In this document: piece by piece, positions 35,792 to 46,705 of the stretch
How the letters are laid out: each line of letters starts with the position of its first letter
Numbering within the stretch: the stretch's first letter is position 1
Assembly (NCBI RefSeq): GCF_002934685.1
Contig: NZ_NKHL01000108.1
Span: 46,693 to 110,692 of the forward strand
Direction: 5' to 3'
Origin: Pseudomonas bohemica
Lineage (GTDB): Bacteria > Pseudomonadota > Gammaproteobacteria > Pseudomonadales > Pseudomonadaceae
DNA length: 64,000 nucleotides
Made by a program: the position numbers and the translations under genes
Notes under the pieces: generated by a model
What the model saw: only the letters and a program-made list of their open reading frames with translations
What the model was told of the DNA's origin: nothing
Databases searched by the model: none

Positions 35792-36271
35792 ATGGCAAGG
35801 CATCTGGCAGCAGCGGTAGCGCTTATCGGGAGTGTGTTGCTCAGCGGCTGCGGGGTCGATCTGGGGACTGATCAGAACGGTCAGAAGATCGCCAGCGACC
35901 GGATCGACAATCATTGGCTGGTGGTCAACTACTGGGCCGAATGGTGCGGCCCGTGCCGTACGGAAATCCCGGAGCTGAACAAATTGTCCGAGCAGATGAA
36001 CGGGCAGATGAACGGGCAGAAAGTCAGCGTATTCGGGGTCAACTTCGACAATTTGCAGGGTGAAGACCTGAAAGCCGCCAGCAACGCGCTGGGGATCAAG
36101 TTCACCGTGCTGGCCCAGGATCCAGCCGATCAATACGATTTGCCCAAGAGCGAGGCCTTGCCGGTGACGTACATCATCGATGACAAAGGCAAGGTGCGCG
36201 AACAGTTGATGGGCGAGCAGACCGCGGCCGGTGTGGCGCAGAAACTGGCGGAGTTGAAGGGCAAAGGATGA
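35792..36271 (+). CDS. Thioredoxin-fold lipoprotein, TlpA-like
   Basis: 159 aa. Lipobox LLSGC after a short signal sequence, thioredoxin active site WCGPC, and cis-proline segment ALPVTYII. Likely anchored in the envelope as a disulphide reductase. Start ATG 35792 with AAAGGA upstream. A 12-bp tandem duplication yields QMNGQMNGQ in the loop after helix 2. Confidence 0.87.
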   Translation: MARHLAAAVALIGSVLLSGCGVDLGTDQNGQKIASDRIDNHWLVVNYWAEWCGPCRTEIPELNKLSEQMNGQMNGQKVSVFGVNFDNLQGEDLKAASNALGIKFTVLAQDPADQYDLPKSEALPVTYIIDDKGKVREQLMGEQTAAGVAQKLAELKGKG

Positions 36272-36286
36272 TTCTCGGTCCTCTTT

Positions 36287-36375
36287 TGCAGAAGCGCGCT
36301 TGCCCGCGACCGCAATCTGTTCGTGACCTGTTCGTCATCTGATACACCGCAATCGCGGGCAAGCGTGTTCCTACG
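36287..36375. repeat. REP doublet (REPIN)
   Basis: GAAGCGCGCTTGCCCGCGAC and ATCGCGGGCAAGCGTGTTCC between convergent genes. Confidence 0.78.
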
Positions 36376-36378
36376 AAC

Positions 36379-36783
36379 TCAACCTTCCTCCAGCCAGAAC
36401 CTCAGCGGCAATCCATCTGCCCGCCACAACTGCAACTGCTCGACCTCGGACACATCCCAGTGCTGAACCTTGCCCAGGGCTCCAAGGAACCGGTGCTCCT
36501 GTTCCATCAGCGCCGGCGCGCAAAGTTTGCGGGTGCTGCCCACCGGGCCGAAGCTCAACGCGTCACCCTCCAGCCGATACGCCGCGAACCAGTGATTGCA
36601 ACCCGCGTTGCCATAGGCGCGGCCGTCCTTGCCCAGGGTCATGGTCAGGTGGCTGTTGTCGATCAGCGGACGCTCACCGATCCATTCCAGCACGTAGCCA
36701 TGATCGCGCTTGAGCGCCTCGGTATCGGTCGCACAACCTGCCAGCAGCGTGACGGCGAACAGCGTCAGCAACAGCGCTTTCAT
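36379..36783 (-). CDS. META-domain lipoprotein
   Basis: 134-aa lipoprotein with lipobox TLLAGC and a META/HslJ-type fold (YGNAGCNHWFAAY; FGPVGSTRKLC). Start at 36783 overlaps the stop of the preceding zinc-ribbon protein. Function of the family is not settled; HslJ is linked to novobiocin and heat stress in E. coli. Confidence 0.8.
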   Translation of the reverse strand: MKALLLTLFAVTLLAGCATDTEALKRDHGYVLEWIGERPLIDNSHLTMTLGKDGRAYGNAGCNHWFAAYRLEGDALSFGPVGSTRKLCAPALMEQEHRFLGALGKVQHWDVSEVEQLQLWRADGLPLRFWLEEG

Positions 36784-37217
36784 GCGGCATTCTTGGCACA
36801 GGCCGGGCACAGATGGTTGTCACCGACGGTCTTCCAGCCAAGCTCGGCAATGCGCGCGGTGGCGGCAGGCTTGAGGGCTTTCTTGCCCTCCTTGGCGTCC
36901 ACCATGAACTCGATGTCCTGTTCCTTGCCACAGCCGTTGCAATTGACCTTCCACTGGTGAATCGCAAGCTCGGTGAACGCCGGACCATTGGCTACCGCGA
37001 CCCATTGGCCGGGCGGGTTGATCAGGTGTCGCACCTTTTCCACATTCAGGCGCATGTACAGGTCTTTGCTGCCTTTGACGGTGACGAGCAGGACGTCGTC
37101 GTGCTTGATCGAGCCGCCGTTGCCGGTCACTTGATAGCGACCGACTGCCAGGCTGCGGCATTCGATCAGGGTGTGGTGCGGGGTGAGCATGCTGTAGCGA
37201 AAATCGTGTTCGGCCAT
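36780..37217 (-). CDS. Conserved hypothetical protein with CxxC pairs
   Basis: 145 aa. I do not recognise the family. Two CxxC pairs (NCNGCGKE and LCPACA) suggest a zinc ribbon. No signal peptide or membrane segment. GGAG eight bases before ATG 37217. Overlaps the META lipoprotein by 4 nt (ATGA), so the two are co-expressed. Confidence 0.72.
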   Translation of the reverse strand: MAEHDFRYSMLTPHHTLIECRSLAVGRYQVTGNGGSIKHDDVLLVTVKGSKDLYMRLNVEKVRHLINPPGQWVAVANGPAFTELAIHQWKVNCNGCGKEQDIEFMVDAKEGKKALKPAATARIAELGWKTVGDNHLCPACAKNAA

Positions 37218-37296
37218 GGGGGTCTCCAAATTTGCGCGCATGCTAACACTTTAGAGGATGGATTCCCGATGCCGGTGGGCGCAGAACGCTTCCCGT

Positions 37297-37377
37297 TGCA
37301 GGAGCGCGCTTGCCCGCGATCGAGTTGTGTCAGGCACCGAAAATCTGCCTGATTGCACGCTATCGCGAGCAAGGCTT
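37297..37377. repeat. REP doublet (REPIN)
   Basis: GGAGCGCGCTTGCCCGCGAT and inverted TATCGCGAGCAAGGC. Confidence 0.72.
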
Positions 37378-37385
37378 ACAGATGG

Positions 37386-38369
37386 TCATACGGTGTTGTG
37401 CGGTGTGCCCGCCGCCCAACTCGCGATGTTCTCCAGCGTCGTCTGAGCAATCGCTCCCAGCGCCTCTTTGGTCAGGAAAGCCTGATGCGCAGTGATCACC
37501 ACATTCGGAAAGGTCAGCAACCGCGCCAGGACGTCATCCTGCAGCGGCAGGTCCGAGCGGTCTTCGAAGAACAGTTGCGCTTCTTCTTCATACACATCCA
37601 GCCCCAGATAACCCAACTGGCCGCTTTTCAGCGCCTCGATCAGCGCCGGGGTGTCGACCAGCGCACCGCGTCCGGTGTTGATCAGCATCGCGCCGCGTTG
37701 CATGCGTGACAGCGAATCCTGGTCGATCAGGTGCCGGGTGTGCTCGTTGAGCGGGCAGTGCAGGCTGATGATCTGCGCTTCGGACAGCAATTGATCCAGC
37801 GGCAGATAGCGGGCGCCGAGGGCTTCCACCTGCGGGTTGGGATAGGGGTCGTACGCGAGCAGCTTGCAACCGAAGCCAGCCATGATCCGCGCGAACGTAG
37901 CGCCAATCTGTCCGGTGCCGACTACCCCGACGGTCTTGCCCACCAGATCGAAACCGGTCAGGCCATGCAAGGTGAAATCGCCGTCGCGGGTACGATTATA
38001 GGCGCGATGCAGATGGCGATTGAGTAAGAGGATCAGCGCCACCGCGTGCTCGGCCACTGCATGAGGGGAGTAGGCGGGGACTCGAACCACACTGATGCCC
38101 AGGCGTTTTGCGGCCGGCAGGTCAACGTGGTTGAAACCGGCGGAGCGCAGGGCGATCAGCTGGGTGCCGCCTGCGGCCAGGCGTTCGAGGACCGGCGCGC
38201 TGAGGTCGTCGTTGATGAAAGCGCAGACCACGGGGTAGCCGTCGGCCAGCTTCACGGTGTCGAGCGTCAACCGCGCGGGCTGGAAATGCAGCTCGATGTC
38301 CGGCGTGGCTTGGGCTGCGAGAAAGCTGTCGCGGTCGTAGTTCTGGCTGCTGTAGAGGAGGGTGCGCAT
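37386..38369 (-). CDS. ldhA: Fermentative D-lactate dehydrogenase
   Basis: 327-aa D-2-hydroxyacid dehydrogenase. NAD site GVVGTGQIGATFA, catalytic arginine segment LIALRSAGFNHVD, Glu in YEEEAQ and histidine in ITAHQAFLT are present. Located directly downstream of gacS, as I recall for P. aeruginosa. AAGGAAC precedes the ATG. Confidence 0.93.
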   Translation of the reverse strand: MRTLLYSSQNYDRDSFLAAQATPDIELHFQPARLTLDTVKLADGYPVVCAFINDDLSAPVLERLAAGGTQLIALRSAGFNHVDLPAAKRLGISVVRVPAYSPHAVAEHAVALILLLNRHLHRAYNRTRDGDFTLHGLTGFDLVGKTVGVVGTGQIGATFARIMAGFGCKLLAYDPYPNPQVEALGARYLPLDQLLSEAQIISLHCPLNEHTRHLIDQDSLSRMQRGAMLINTGRGALVDTPALIEALKSGQLGYLGLDVYEEEAQLFFEDRSDLPLQDDVLARLLTFPNVVITAHQAFLTKEALGAIAQTTLENIASWAAGTPHNTV

Positions 38370-38411
38370 GGTTGTTCCTTTATATAGATCTCACGCCGCA
38401 AACATGACCAC

Positions 38412-38503
38412 CGTAGGCGCACGCATGCCCGCGAAAAAGCCGGTGTATCCAATGTAACTGTGTCGGGCCCACCGTTGAATCGCGGGCAAGCGCGCTCCTT
38501 ACA
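38412..38503. repeat. REP doublet (REPIN)
   Basis: GTAGGCGCACGCATGCCCGCGA and ATCGCGGGCAAGCGCGCTCC between gacS and ldhA. Confidence 0.75.
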
Positions 38504-38532
38504 CGTTTTGTGGTGGCCGGAGCCCTTGGACG

Positions 38533-41286
<2,754 letters not shown>

Positions 41287-41539
41287 ACTTTGTTCTCCGG
41301 CAATCTCGGTCACGCACGCGGGTTTGCAACGTAAATGCAGCAAGACCTGCGCCATGGTTGCCTTGCTCTTCGTGGGACAGCCCTTGGGTAATCTGCGCAG
41401 TGTAGCCACTTGCGCAAGGGTAATCCCGGCTAAATGGGCGATCAGCGAACGCTCCCACATTGTTCTCAGATCCGCCGCCATTGCCTAAGGTCCGGCAATC
41501 TTGAATAATCGCGGTCTTGAGAATAGGTCGCAGACGCCA

Positions 41540-42271
41540 ATGAATCCCGCAATCATTCATCGCCCAAGCATACTTGCGATCGAGGATGACCCCGTGCTGG
41601 GTGCGTTCGTCCACGACCAACTGGACCGTTGCGGCTTTCACGTCACCTGGTGCCAGAACGGCGCAGAAGGTCTCGCACGCGCGCAGCAACAGCCCTTCGA
41701 CGTGGTGCTGATGGACATCCTGCTGCCCGGCATGAATGGCCTGGACATTCTCACCCACCTGCGTCGTCGGCATGCGATGCCCATCATTCTGATGTCGGCG
41801 CTGGGTGCCGAGGCTGATCGCATCACCGGTTTTCGCAACGGTGCCGATGACTACCTGCCCAAACCCTTCAGTGTCGATGAGCTGCGGGTGCGCATCGAGG
41901 CCATTCTGCGGCGTGTGGAACTGGAGCGGCGGTTCAATACCACTGTGCAAACGCCGATTGCTCCCAGTGTTGACGAGCTGACTTTCGACGAGACCGTTTG
42001 CGACGTCACCTTCGGTCGCAAGGCCGCGCAACTGACCCGCAGCGAGTACCGGCTGCTGGAAACCCTTTGGCGCAACCCCGAAGATGTCCTGAGCAAACCC
42101 TTCCTTTATCAGCACGTGTTGCAGCGTGGCTATTCCCAGCATGATCGCAGCCTGGACATGCACATCAGCCAGATCCGCCGCAAACTCAAGGCCATTGGCT
42201 ATGAGGCGCATGAGGTGCGCACGGTGTGGGGCAAGGGCTATGTGCTGACGGCAGCGGAAGTGGATGTCTGA
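41540..42271 (+). CDS. OmpR-family response regulator, pirR position
   Basis: 243 aa. Receiver with EDD pocket, D59 (VLMDILLPG), ILMSALGAEADRITGFRNGAD and PKPFSV; winged helix ending RTVWGKGYVLTA. Start ATG 41540; the TTG at 41501 is less likely. Divergent from gacS and followed after 5 nt by its kinase. In P. aeruginosa this place between gacS and cysM is held by pirRS, regulators of an enterobactin receptor; homology is by position and family only. Confidence 0.85.
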   Translation: MNPAIIHRPSILAIEDDPVLGAFVHDQLDRCGFHVTWCQNGAEGLARAQQQPFDVVLMDILLPGMNGLDILTHLRRRHAMPIILMSALGAEADRITGFRNGADDYLPKPFSVDELRVRIEAILRRVELERRFNTTVQTPIAPSVDELTFDETVCDVTFGRKAAQLTRSEYRLLETLWRNPEDVLSKPFLYQHVLQRGYSQHDRSLDMHISQIRRKLKAIGYEAHEVRTVWGKGYVLTAAEVDV

Positions 42272-42276
42272 TCTGC

Positions 42277-43656
42277 ATGCGTGAACCACGCTCCCGTCTG
42301 CCGGGCAGGCACTCGCTGTTTTGGAAACTGGCTTTTCTACTGGTGGGCTTCTGTTTGCTGATGATCTGGCTCAGTTGGTACTGGGGCCGGTACATCGAAA
42401 CGCAGAATGCCTTTCTGTCGCCGGACGCCCGGCATGTGCTCAACAGCTACGCCGCCGAGGCCGAGCAGGCCTGGAGCGTTGGACGCCAGAAAGGGGTCGA
42501 TGCCTGGCTGCTGGAAGTCCGCCGTCACGAGAAGGGCTGGGTTGGCGTCATTGGCAACGACCTGCAATCGCTGAGCAGCGTGCCGCTGGACGATCAGCAG
42601 GTGCAGCGGCTGACGTTCATGCGCGGCGTCGACTGGCCCATGAGCCGGCGGCAGAAAACCGTGCCGTGGCTGAAGATCCCTTTCCCTGACCAACCGAGGG
42701 CCGGCAGCCTGATCATCGAACTGCCCGAGCGCTTCAAACCGGGGCACTACGCCTTTATCTGGCAGATGCTGACCAATGTACTGATACCGGCGCTGTTCAC
42801 CTTGCTGCTCTGTATCGGGCTGTACCGGCTGCTCATTCGTCCACTCAACCAGTTGCGCGAGCAGGCCAACGCCTGGCGTGCCGATCGTCTGTCCAATCGG
42901 CTCTCATCGCAGATGACCTCGCGCCAGGATGAGCTGGGCGAGCTCAATCGCGCCTTCGACCATATGGCAGCGCGCTTGCAATCGACTGTGCAGATCCAGC
43001 AGCAACTGTTGCGCGATCTGTCCCACGAACTGCGTACGCCCCTGAGTCGGCTGCGGGTGGCCTGCGACAGCGAGCAGAGCCTGCCGGATCTGCGCGAGCG
43101 CTTGAGCCGTGAAGTGGAGGGCATGCGACGGCTGGTAGACGACACGCTGCATCTGGCCTGGCTCGATGCCGAGCGGGAAAAGTTGCCTGATGAAGACATC
43201 CAGGTGCTGGCGCTGTGGGACATGCTGGTGGACAACGCCTCGTTCGAAAGCTGCTGGCCAACCCGGCAGTTCGTTTGCGACCTGGACAGTGAGTGCTGGG
43301 TGCGTGGCCACCTGAACACGCTGGCGCAGGCGCTGGAAAACATTTTGCGCAATGCGATTCGTCACTCACCCCCCGAAGGCATCCTGCGCCTGGGTGGGCG
43401 GCGCGACGGTGAGGACTGGCTGCTGTGGCTGGAGGATCAGGGCGGTGGCGTCGATGACAGCGACCTGGAACGCATCTTCGCCCCCTTCATCCGCCTCGAC
43501 GGCGCCCGGCCCGGTGACGGCGGATTCGGCCTGGGCCTGAGCATCGCCCGCAATTCGTTGCGCTTGCAGGGCGGCGACATGTGGGCCGAGAACACCCATC
43601 ACGGGCTGCGGATGATCATGCGATTGCCTGCGCGAGAGGTGGAAGCGGTGGTCTGA
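42277..43656 (+). CDS. Sensor histidine kinase, pirS position
   Basis: 459-aa kinase: membrane helix (~16-38), short periplasmic part, second helix (~160-182), HAMP, H box LRDLSHELRTPLSRLR, N box NILRNAIRHS, and DQGGGVDD / GFGLGLSIA ATP-site motifs. ATG 42277. Followed by the tandem REP array rather than a receptor gene. Confidence 0.86.
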   Translation: MREPRSRLPGRHSLFWKLAFLLVGFCLLMIWLSWYWGRYIETQNAFLSPDARHVLNSYAAEAEQAWSVGRQKGVDAWLLEVRRHEKGWVGVIGNDLQSLSSVPLDDQQVQRLTFMRGVDWPMSRRQKTVPWLKIPFPDQPRAGSLIIELPERFKPGHYAFIWQMLTNVLIPALFTLLLCIGLYRLLIRPLNQLREQANAWRADRLSNRLSSQMTSRQDELGELNRAFDHMAARLQSTVQIQQQLLRDLSHELRTPLSRLRVACDSEQSLPDLRERLSREVEGMRRLVDDTLHLAWLDAEREKLPDEDIQVLALWDMLVDNASFESCWPTRQFVCDLDSECWVRGHLNTLAQALENILRNAIRHSPPEGILRLGGRRDGEDWLLWLEDQGGGVDDSDLERIFAPFIRLDGARPGDGGFGLGLSIARNSLRLQGGDMWAENTHHGLRMIMRLPAREVEAVV

Positions 43657-43689
43657 TCGGCAGAACCTCGCATACAACTCCGCCTCTTC

Positions 43690-44150
43690 GGCCTGGCGCG
43701 ATACCGGTAGGAGTGAGCTTGCTCAAGAAGGCGTTGGGGCAGACGCTGCAGACATACCGGTTTTGCAGACCTCTTCGCCAGCAAGCGCGCTCCTACAGAA
43801 GCGTTTAGGCCTGGCGCGATACCTGTAGGAGTGAGCTTGCTCACGAAGGCGTTGGGGCACACGCTGCAGACATACCGGTTTTGCAGACCTCTTCGCCGGC
43901 AAGCGCGCTCCTTTAGAAGCGTTTGGGCCTGGCGCGATACCTGTAGGAGTGAGCTTGCTCACGAAGGCGTTGGGACAGACTCTGCAGACCTGCCGGTTTT
44001 GCAGGCCTCTTCGCCAGCAAGCGCGCTCCTACAGAAGCGTTTAGGCCTGGCGCGATACCTGTAGGAGTGAGCTTGCTCACGAAGGCGTTGGGGCACACGC
44101 TGCAGACATACCGATTTTGCAGACCTCTTCGCCGGCAAGCGCGCCTACAC
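43690..44150. repeat. Tandem array of four 118-bp REPIN units
   Basis: Units beginning GGCCTGGCGCGATACC start at 43690, 43808, 43926 and 44044, exactly 118 bp apart; the last is cut at about 44150. Each unit holds a GTAGGAGTGAGCTTGCTCAC element, about 45 bp including GCAGACATACCGGTTTTGCA, then the inverted CGCCAGCAAGCGCGCTCCTA. Units differ at scattered positions (e.g. GGGGCAGACGC vs GGGACAGACTC), so the duplication is not brand-new. Confidence 0.92.
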
Positions 44151-44287
44151 ATTATTCAACTGATTTCAAAGAGCGGTAGATCCCGCTTATTCCTTTTCGC
44201 CATATCGAACTCACTTTGCGTGATATGGGCTTGGGACGATTGCCGGTATGATAGGCGACCCCCGCATGTCTGGATCGCGAACACGCC

Positions 44288-45190
44288 ATGACCCTGCAGT
44301 ATCAAACCATCGCCGATTGCGTCGGCAACACCCCGCTGGTGCGTTTGCAACGCATGGCCGGGAACACCAGCAACACGTTGCTGCTCAAGCTCGAAGGCAA
44401 TAACCCGGCCGGTTCCGTGAAGGACCGTCCGGCGCTGTCGATGATCACCCGGGCCGAGTTGCGCGGTCAGATCCACCAGGGCGACACCCTGATCGAAGCG
44501 ACCTCCGGCAACACCGGCATCGCTCTGGCCATGGCCGCGGCGATCAAGGGCTATCGCATGATCCTGATCATGCCCGACAACTCCAGTGCCGAGCGCAAGG
44601 CCGCCATGACCGCTTATGGCGCCGAACTGATCCTGGTCAGCAAGGAGGAGGGCATGGAAGGCGCTCGCGATCTGGCCGAGCGCATGCAGGCCGAAGGACG
44701 TGGCAAGGTGCTGGATCAGTTCGCCAACGGCGACAATCCTGAAGCGCATTACGTCGGCACCGGCCCGGAAATCTGGCGGCAGACCGACGGTACCATCACC
44801 CATTTCATCAGCTCCATGGGTACCACCGGCACCATCATGGGCACCTCGCGTTACCTCAAGGAACAGAATCCGCAGATCCAGATCGTCGGCCTGCAACCCA
44901 TGGATGGCTCGGCGATTCCGGGTATCCGCCGTTGGCCCCATGAATACCTGCCGAAGATCTATCAGGCCGACCGCGTCGATCGCATCATGGACATGGCCCA
45001 GAGCGAAGCCGAGGACGTCATGCGTCGTCTGGCACGCGAAGAGGGCATCTTCTGTGGTGTGTCCTCGGGTGGCGCCGTGGCGGGCATGCTGCGCCTGTCT
45101 CGGGAAGTGGAGAATGCGGTCATGGTCGCGATCATTTGTGACCGTGGCGACCGTTATCTGTCGACCGGCGTCTACGATGCGCCCAACTGA
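44288..45190 (+). CDS. cysM: Cysteine synthase B
   Basis: 300-aa PLP enzyme making cysteine from O-acetylserine and sulfide or thiosulfate. PLP lysine K45 ([11 protein letters not shown]), phosphate-binding loop TSGNTGIAL. The CysM rather than CysK type is indicated by the overall sequence and the relA-rlmD context. Its stop shares a base with the rlmD ATG (TGATG). Confidence 0.95.
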   Translation: MTLQYQTIADCVGNTPLVRLQRMAGNTSNTLLLKLEGNNPAGSVKDRPALSMITRAELRGQIHQGDTLIEATSGNTGIALAMAAAIKGYRMILIMPDNSSAERKAAMTAYGAELILVSKEEGMEGARDLAERMQAEGRGKVLDQFANGDNPEAHYVGTGPEIWRQTDGTITHFISSMGTTGTIMGTSRYLKEQNPQIQIVGLQPMDGSAIPGIRRWPHEYLPKIYQADRVDRIMDMAQSEAEDVMRRLAREEGIFCGVSSGGAVAGMLRLSREVENAVMVAIICDRGDRYLSTGVYDAPN

Positions 45191-46545
45191 TGGCCAAACG
45201 TGAAACAGGCCTGCGTTTCCAGCCCAGCGGCGGCACCCGGACAACGCAGGTCCCGACCGGTAAAAAGCAACGTTTGAGCATCGAGCGACTGGCCAACGAC
45301 GGTCGCGGAATCGGCTTTGTGGAAGGTCGCACCTGGTTCGTCGCCGGCAGTCTGGCGGGCGAAGAGGTCGAAGCGCGGGTGCTTGGCGCCCACGGCAAGG
45401 TGGTTGAAGCACGCACCGAGCGAATATTTCAGGCCAGCCCCCTGCGCCGCCCGGCACCCTGCAAGCATTTCGGTCGTTGCGGTGGTTGCAGCGTGCAGCA
45501 GATGCCCCGCGACGAGCAACTTGCGCTGAAACAGCGCATGCTGGCCGAGCAGTTGAGCCGCATCGCCGGTGTAGAACCCGAGGAGTGGGCCGCGCCCCTG
45601 ACCGGTGACGAATACGCCTACCGTCGACGGGCACGCATCGCCGTTCGCTGGGATGCCAAAGGCAAACGGCTGGAGGTGGGTTTTCGGGCAGCGTCGAGTC
45701 AAGACATTATCGCCATCGAGCAATGCCCGGTGCTGGTACAGGCTTTGCAACCGATCATGACCGCGTTACCGGCCATGCTCGGAACCTTGAGCAAACCGCA
45801 GGCGCTGGGGCATGTGGAGTTGTTCAGCGGTTCGGCCAATGCCGTTCTGCTGCGCCACACCGCGCCGCTGGCTGACGAGGATCTGGCCATCCTCGAGGCC
45901 TTCTGCGCAACCCATGACGCGCAACTCTGGTTGCATGGCGAGGGTGAACCGCAGCCAGCGGACGCTTCTGCGCAGCTGGGCTATCACCTGGATCCCTGGA
46001 ATCTGGAATTGGCGTATCGCCCCGGCGACTTCGTGCAGGTCAACGCCCAGGTCAACACGGCGATGATCGCGCAGGCACTTTCGTGGCTTGCACCCCGTTC
46101 GGATGAACGAGTACTGGACTTGTTCTGCGGGCTTGGTAACTTCGCTCTACCGCTGGCGCAAATCACGCGCGAGGTGGTGGCAGTGGAGGGCGTCGAGACC
46201 ATGGTTCGACGGGCCGCCGGCAACGCGGTGAGCAATGATTTGCATAATGTGCAGTTTTATCAGGCGGATCTGTCACAGCCGCTGGACAAGGCGTCATGGG
46301 TGGCGGAAGGTTTCCGCGCAGTACTGCTCGATCCTCCGCGTGACGGGGCGTTCGAAGTGGTCGGCAAACTCAGGAAACTGGGCGCCGAACGATTGGTGTA
46401 TGTGTCGTGCAACCCGGCAACTTTGGCGCGCGACACGGTCGAATTGATCAGGCAGGGCTACCGATTAAAACGTGCCGGAATTCTCGATATGTTCCCGCAG
46501 ACAGCACATGTCGAGGCGATGGCGTTATTTGAAGCGAGTAAGTGA
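45190..46545 (+). CDS. rlmD: 23S rRNA (uracil-1939-C5)-methyltransferase
   Basis: 451-aa RumA/RlmD. N-terminal TRAM domain (residues ~22-80), [4Fe-4S] cysteines C91, C97, C100 and a fourth in EQCPVL, SAM-binding [12 protein letters not shown], catalytic cysteine in [12 protein letters not shown]. Coupled to cysM by one-base overlap. Confidence 0.95.
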   Translation: MAKRETGLRFQPSGGTRTTQVPTGKKQRLSIERLANDGRGIGFVEGRTWFVAGSLAGEEVEARVLGAHGKVVEARTERIFQASPLRRPAPCKHFGRCGGCSVQQMPRDEQLALKQRMLAEQLSRIAGVEPEEWAAPLTGDEYAYRRRARIAVRWDAKGKRLEVGFRAASSQDIIAIEQCPVLVQALQPIMTALPAMLGTLSKPQALGHVELFSGSANAVLLRHTAPLADEDLAILEAFCATHDAQLWLHGEGEPQPADASAQLGYHLDPWNLELAYRPGDFVQVNAQVNTAMIAQALSWLAPRSDERVLDLFCGLGNFALPLAQITREVVAVEGVETMVRRAAGNAVSNDLHNVQFYQADLSQPLDKASWVAEGFRAVLLDPPRDGAFEVVGKLRKLGAERLVYVSCNPATLARDTVELIRQGYRLKRAGILDMFPQTAHVEAMALFEASK

Positions 46546-46578
46546 GGCAGCCGGTTCAAGGAGTTGAATCGGTGCCTC
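46544..46578 (+). terminator. Hairpin overlapping the rlmD stop
   Basis: GAGGCAGCCGGTTCAA and TTGAATCGGTGCCTC form a near-perfect ~15-bp stem with a 4-nt loop, beginning inside the stop codon. There is no T-tract, so it may stabilise the mRNA end or act with Rho. Confidence 0.45.
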
Positions 46579-46705
46579 ACACGGAGTCTCGTTTAATCCG
46601 ACTGGCCCGCGCATGCGAGACCTTGCAAGGCCCGCAAGGAACATGCGCTGAAGAAGGCCGGCGACTGATGGCGCATTTCATCGCGCCGTAGGGAAGGTAA
46701 GCAAC

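Noticed and set aside
43690..44150. CRISPR-like periodic repeat
   Set aside because: Whole 118-bp units repeat, including what would be spacers; there are no unique spacers and no cas genes.
44156..45634. 492-aa open frame opposite cysM
   Set aside because: Overlaps the real cysM and rlmD and begins in a non-coding context.
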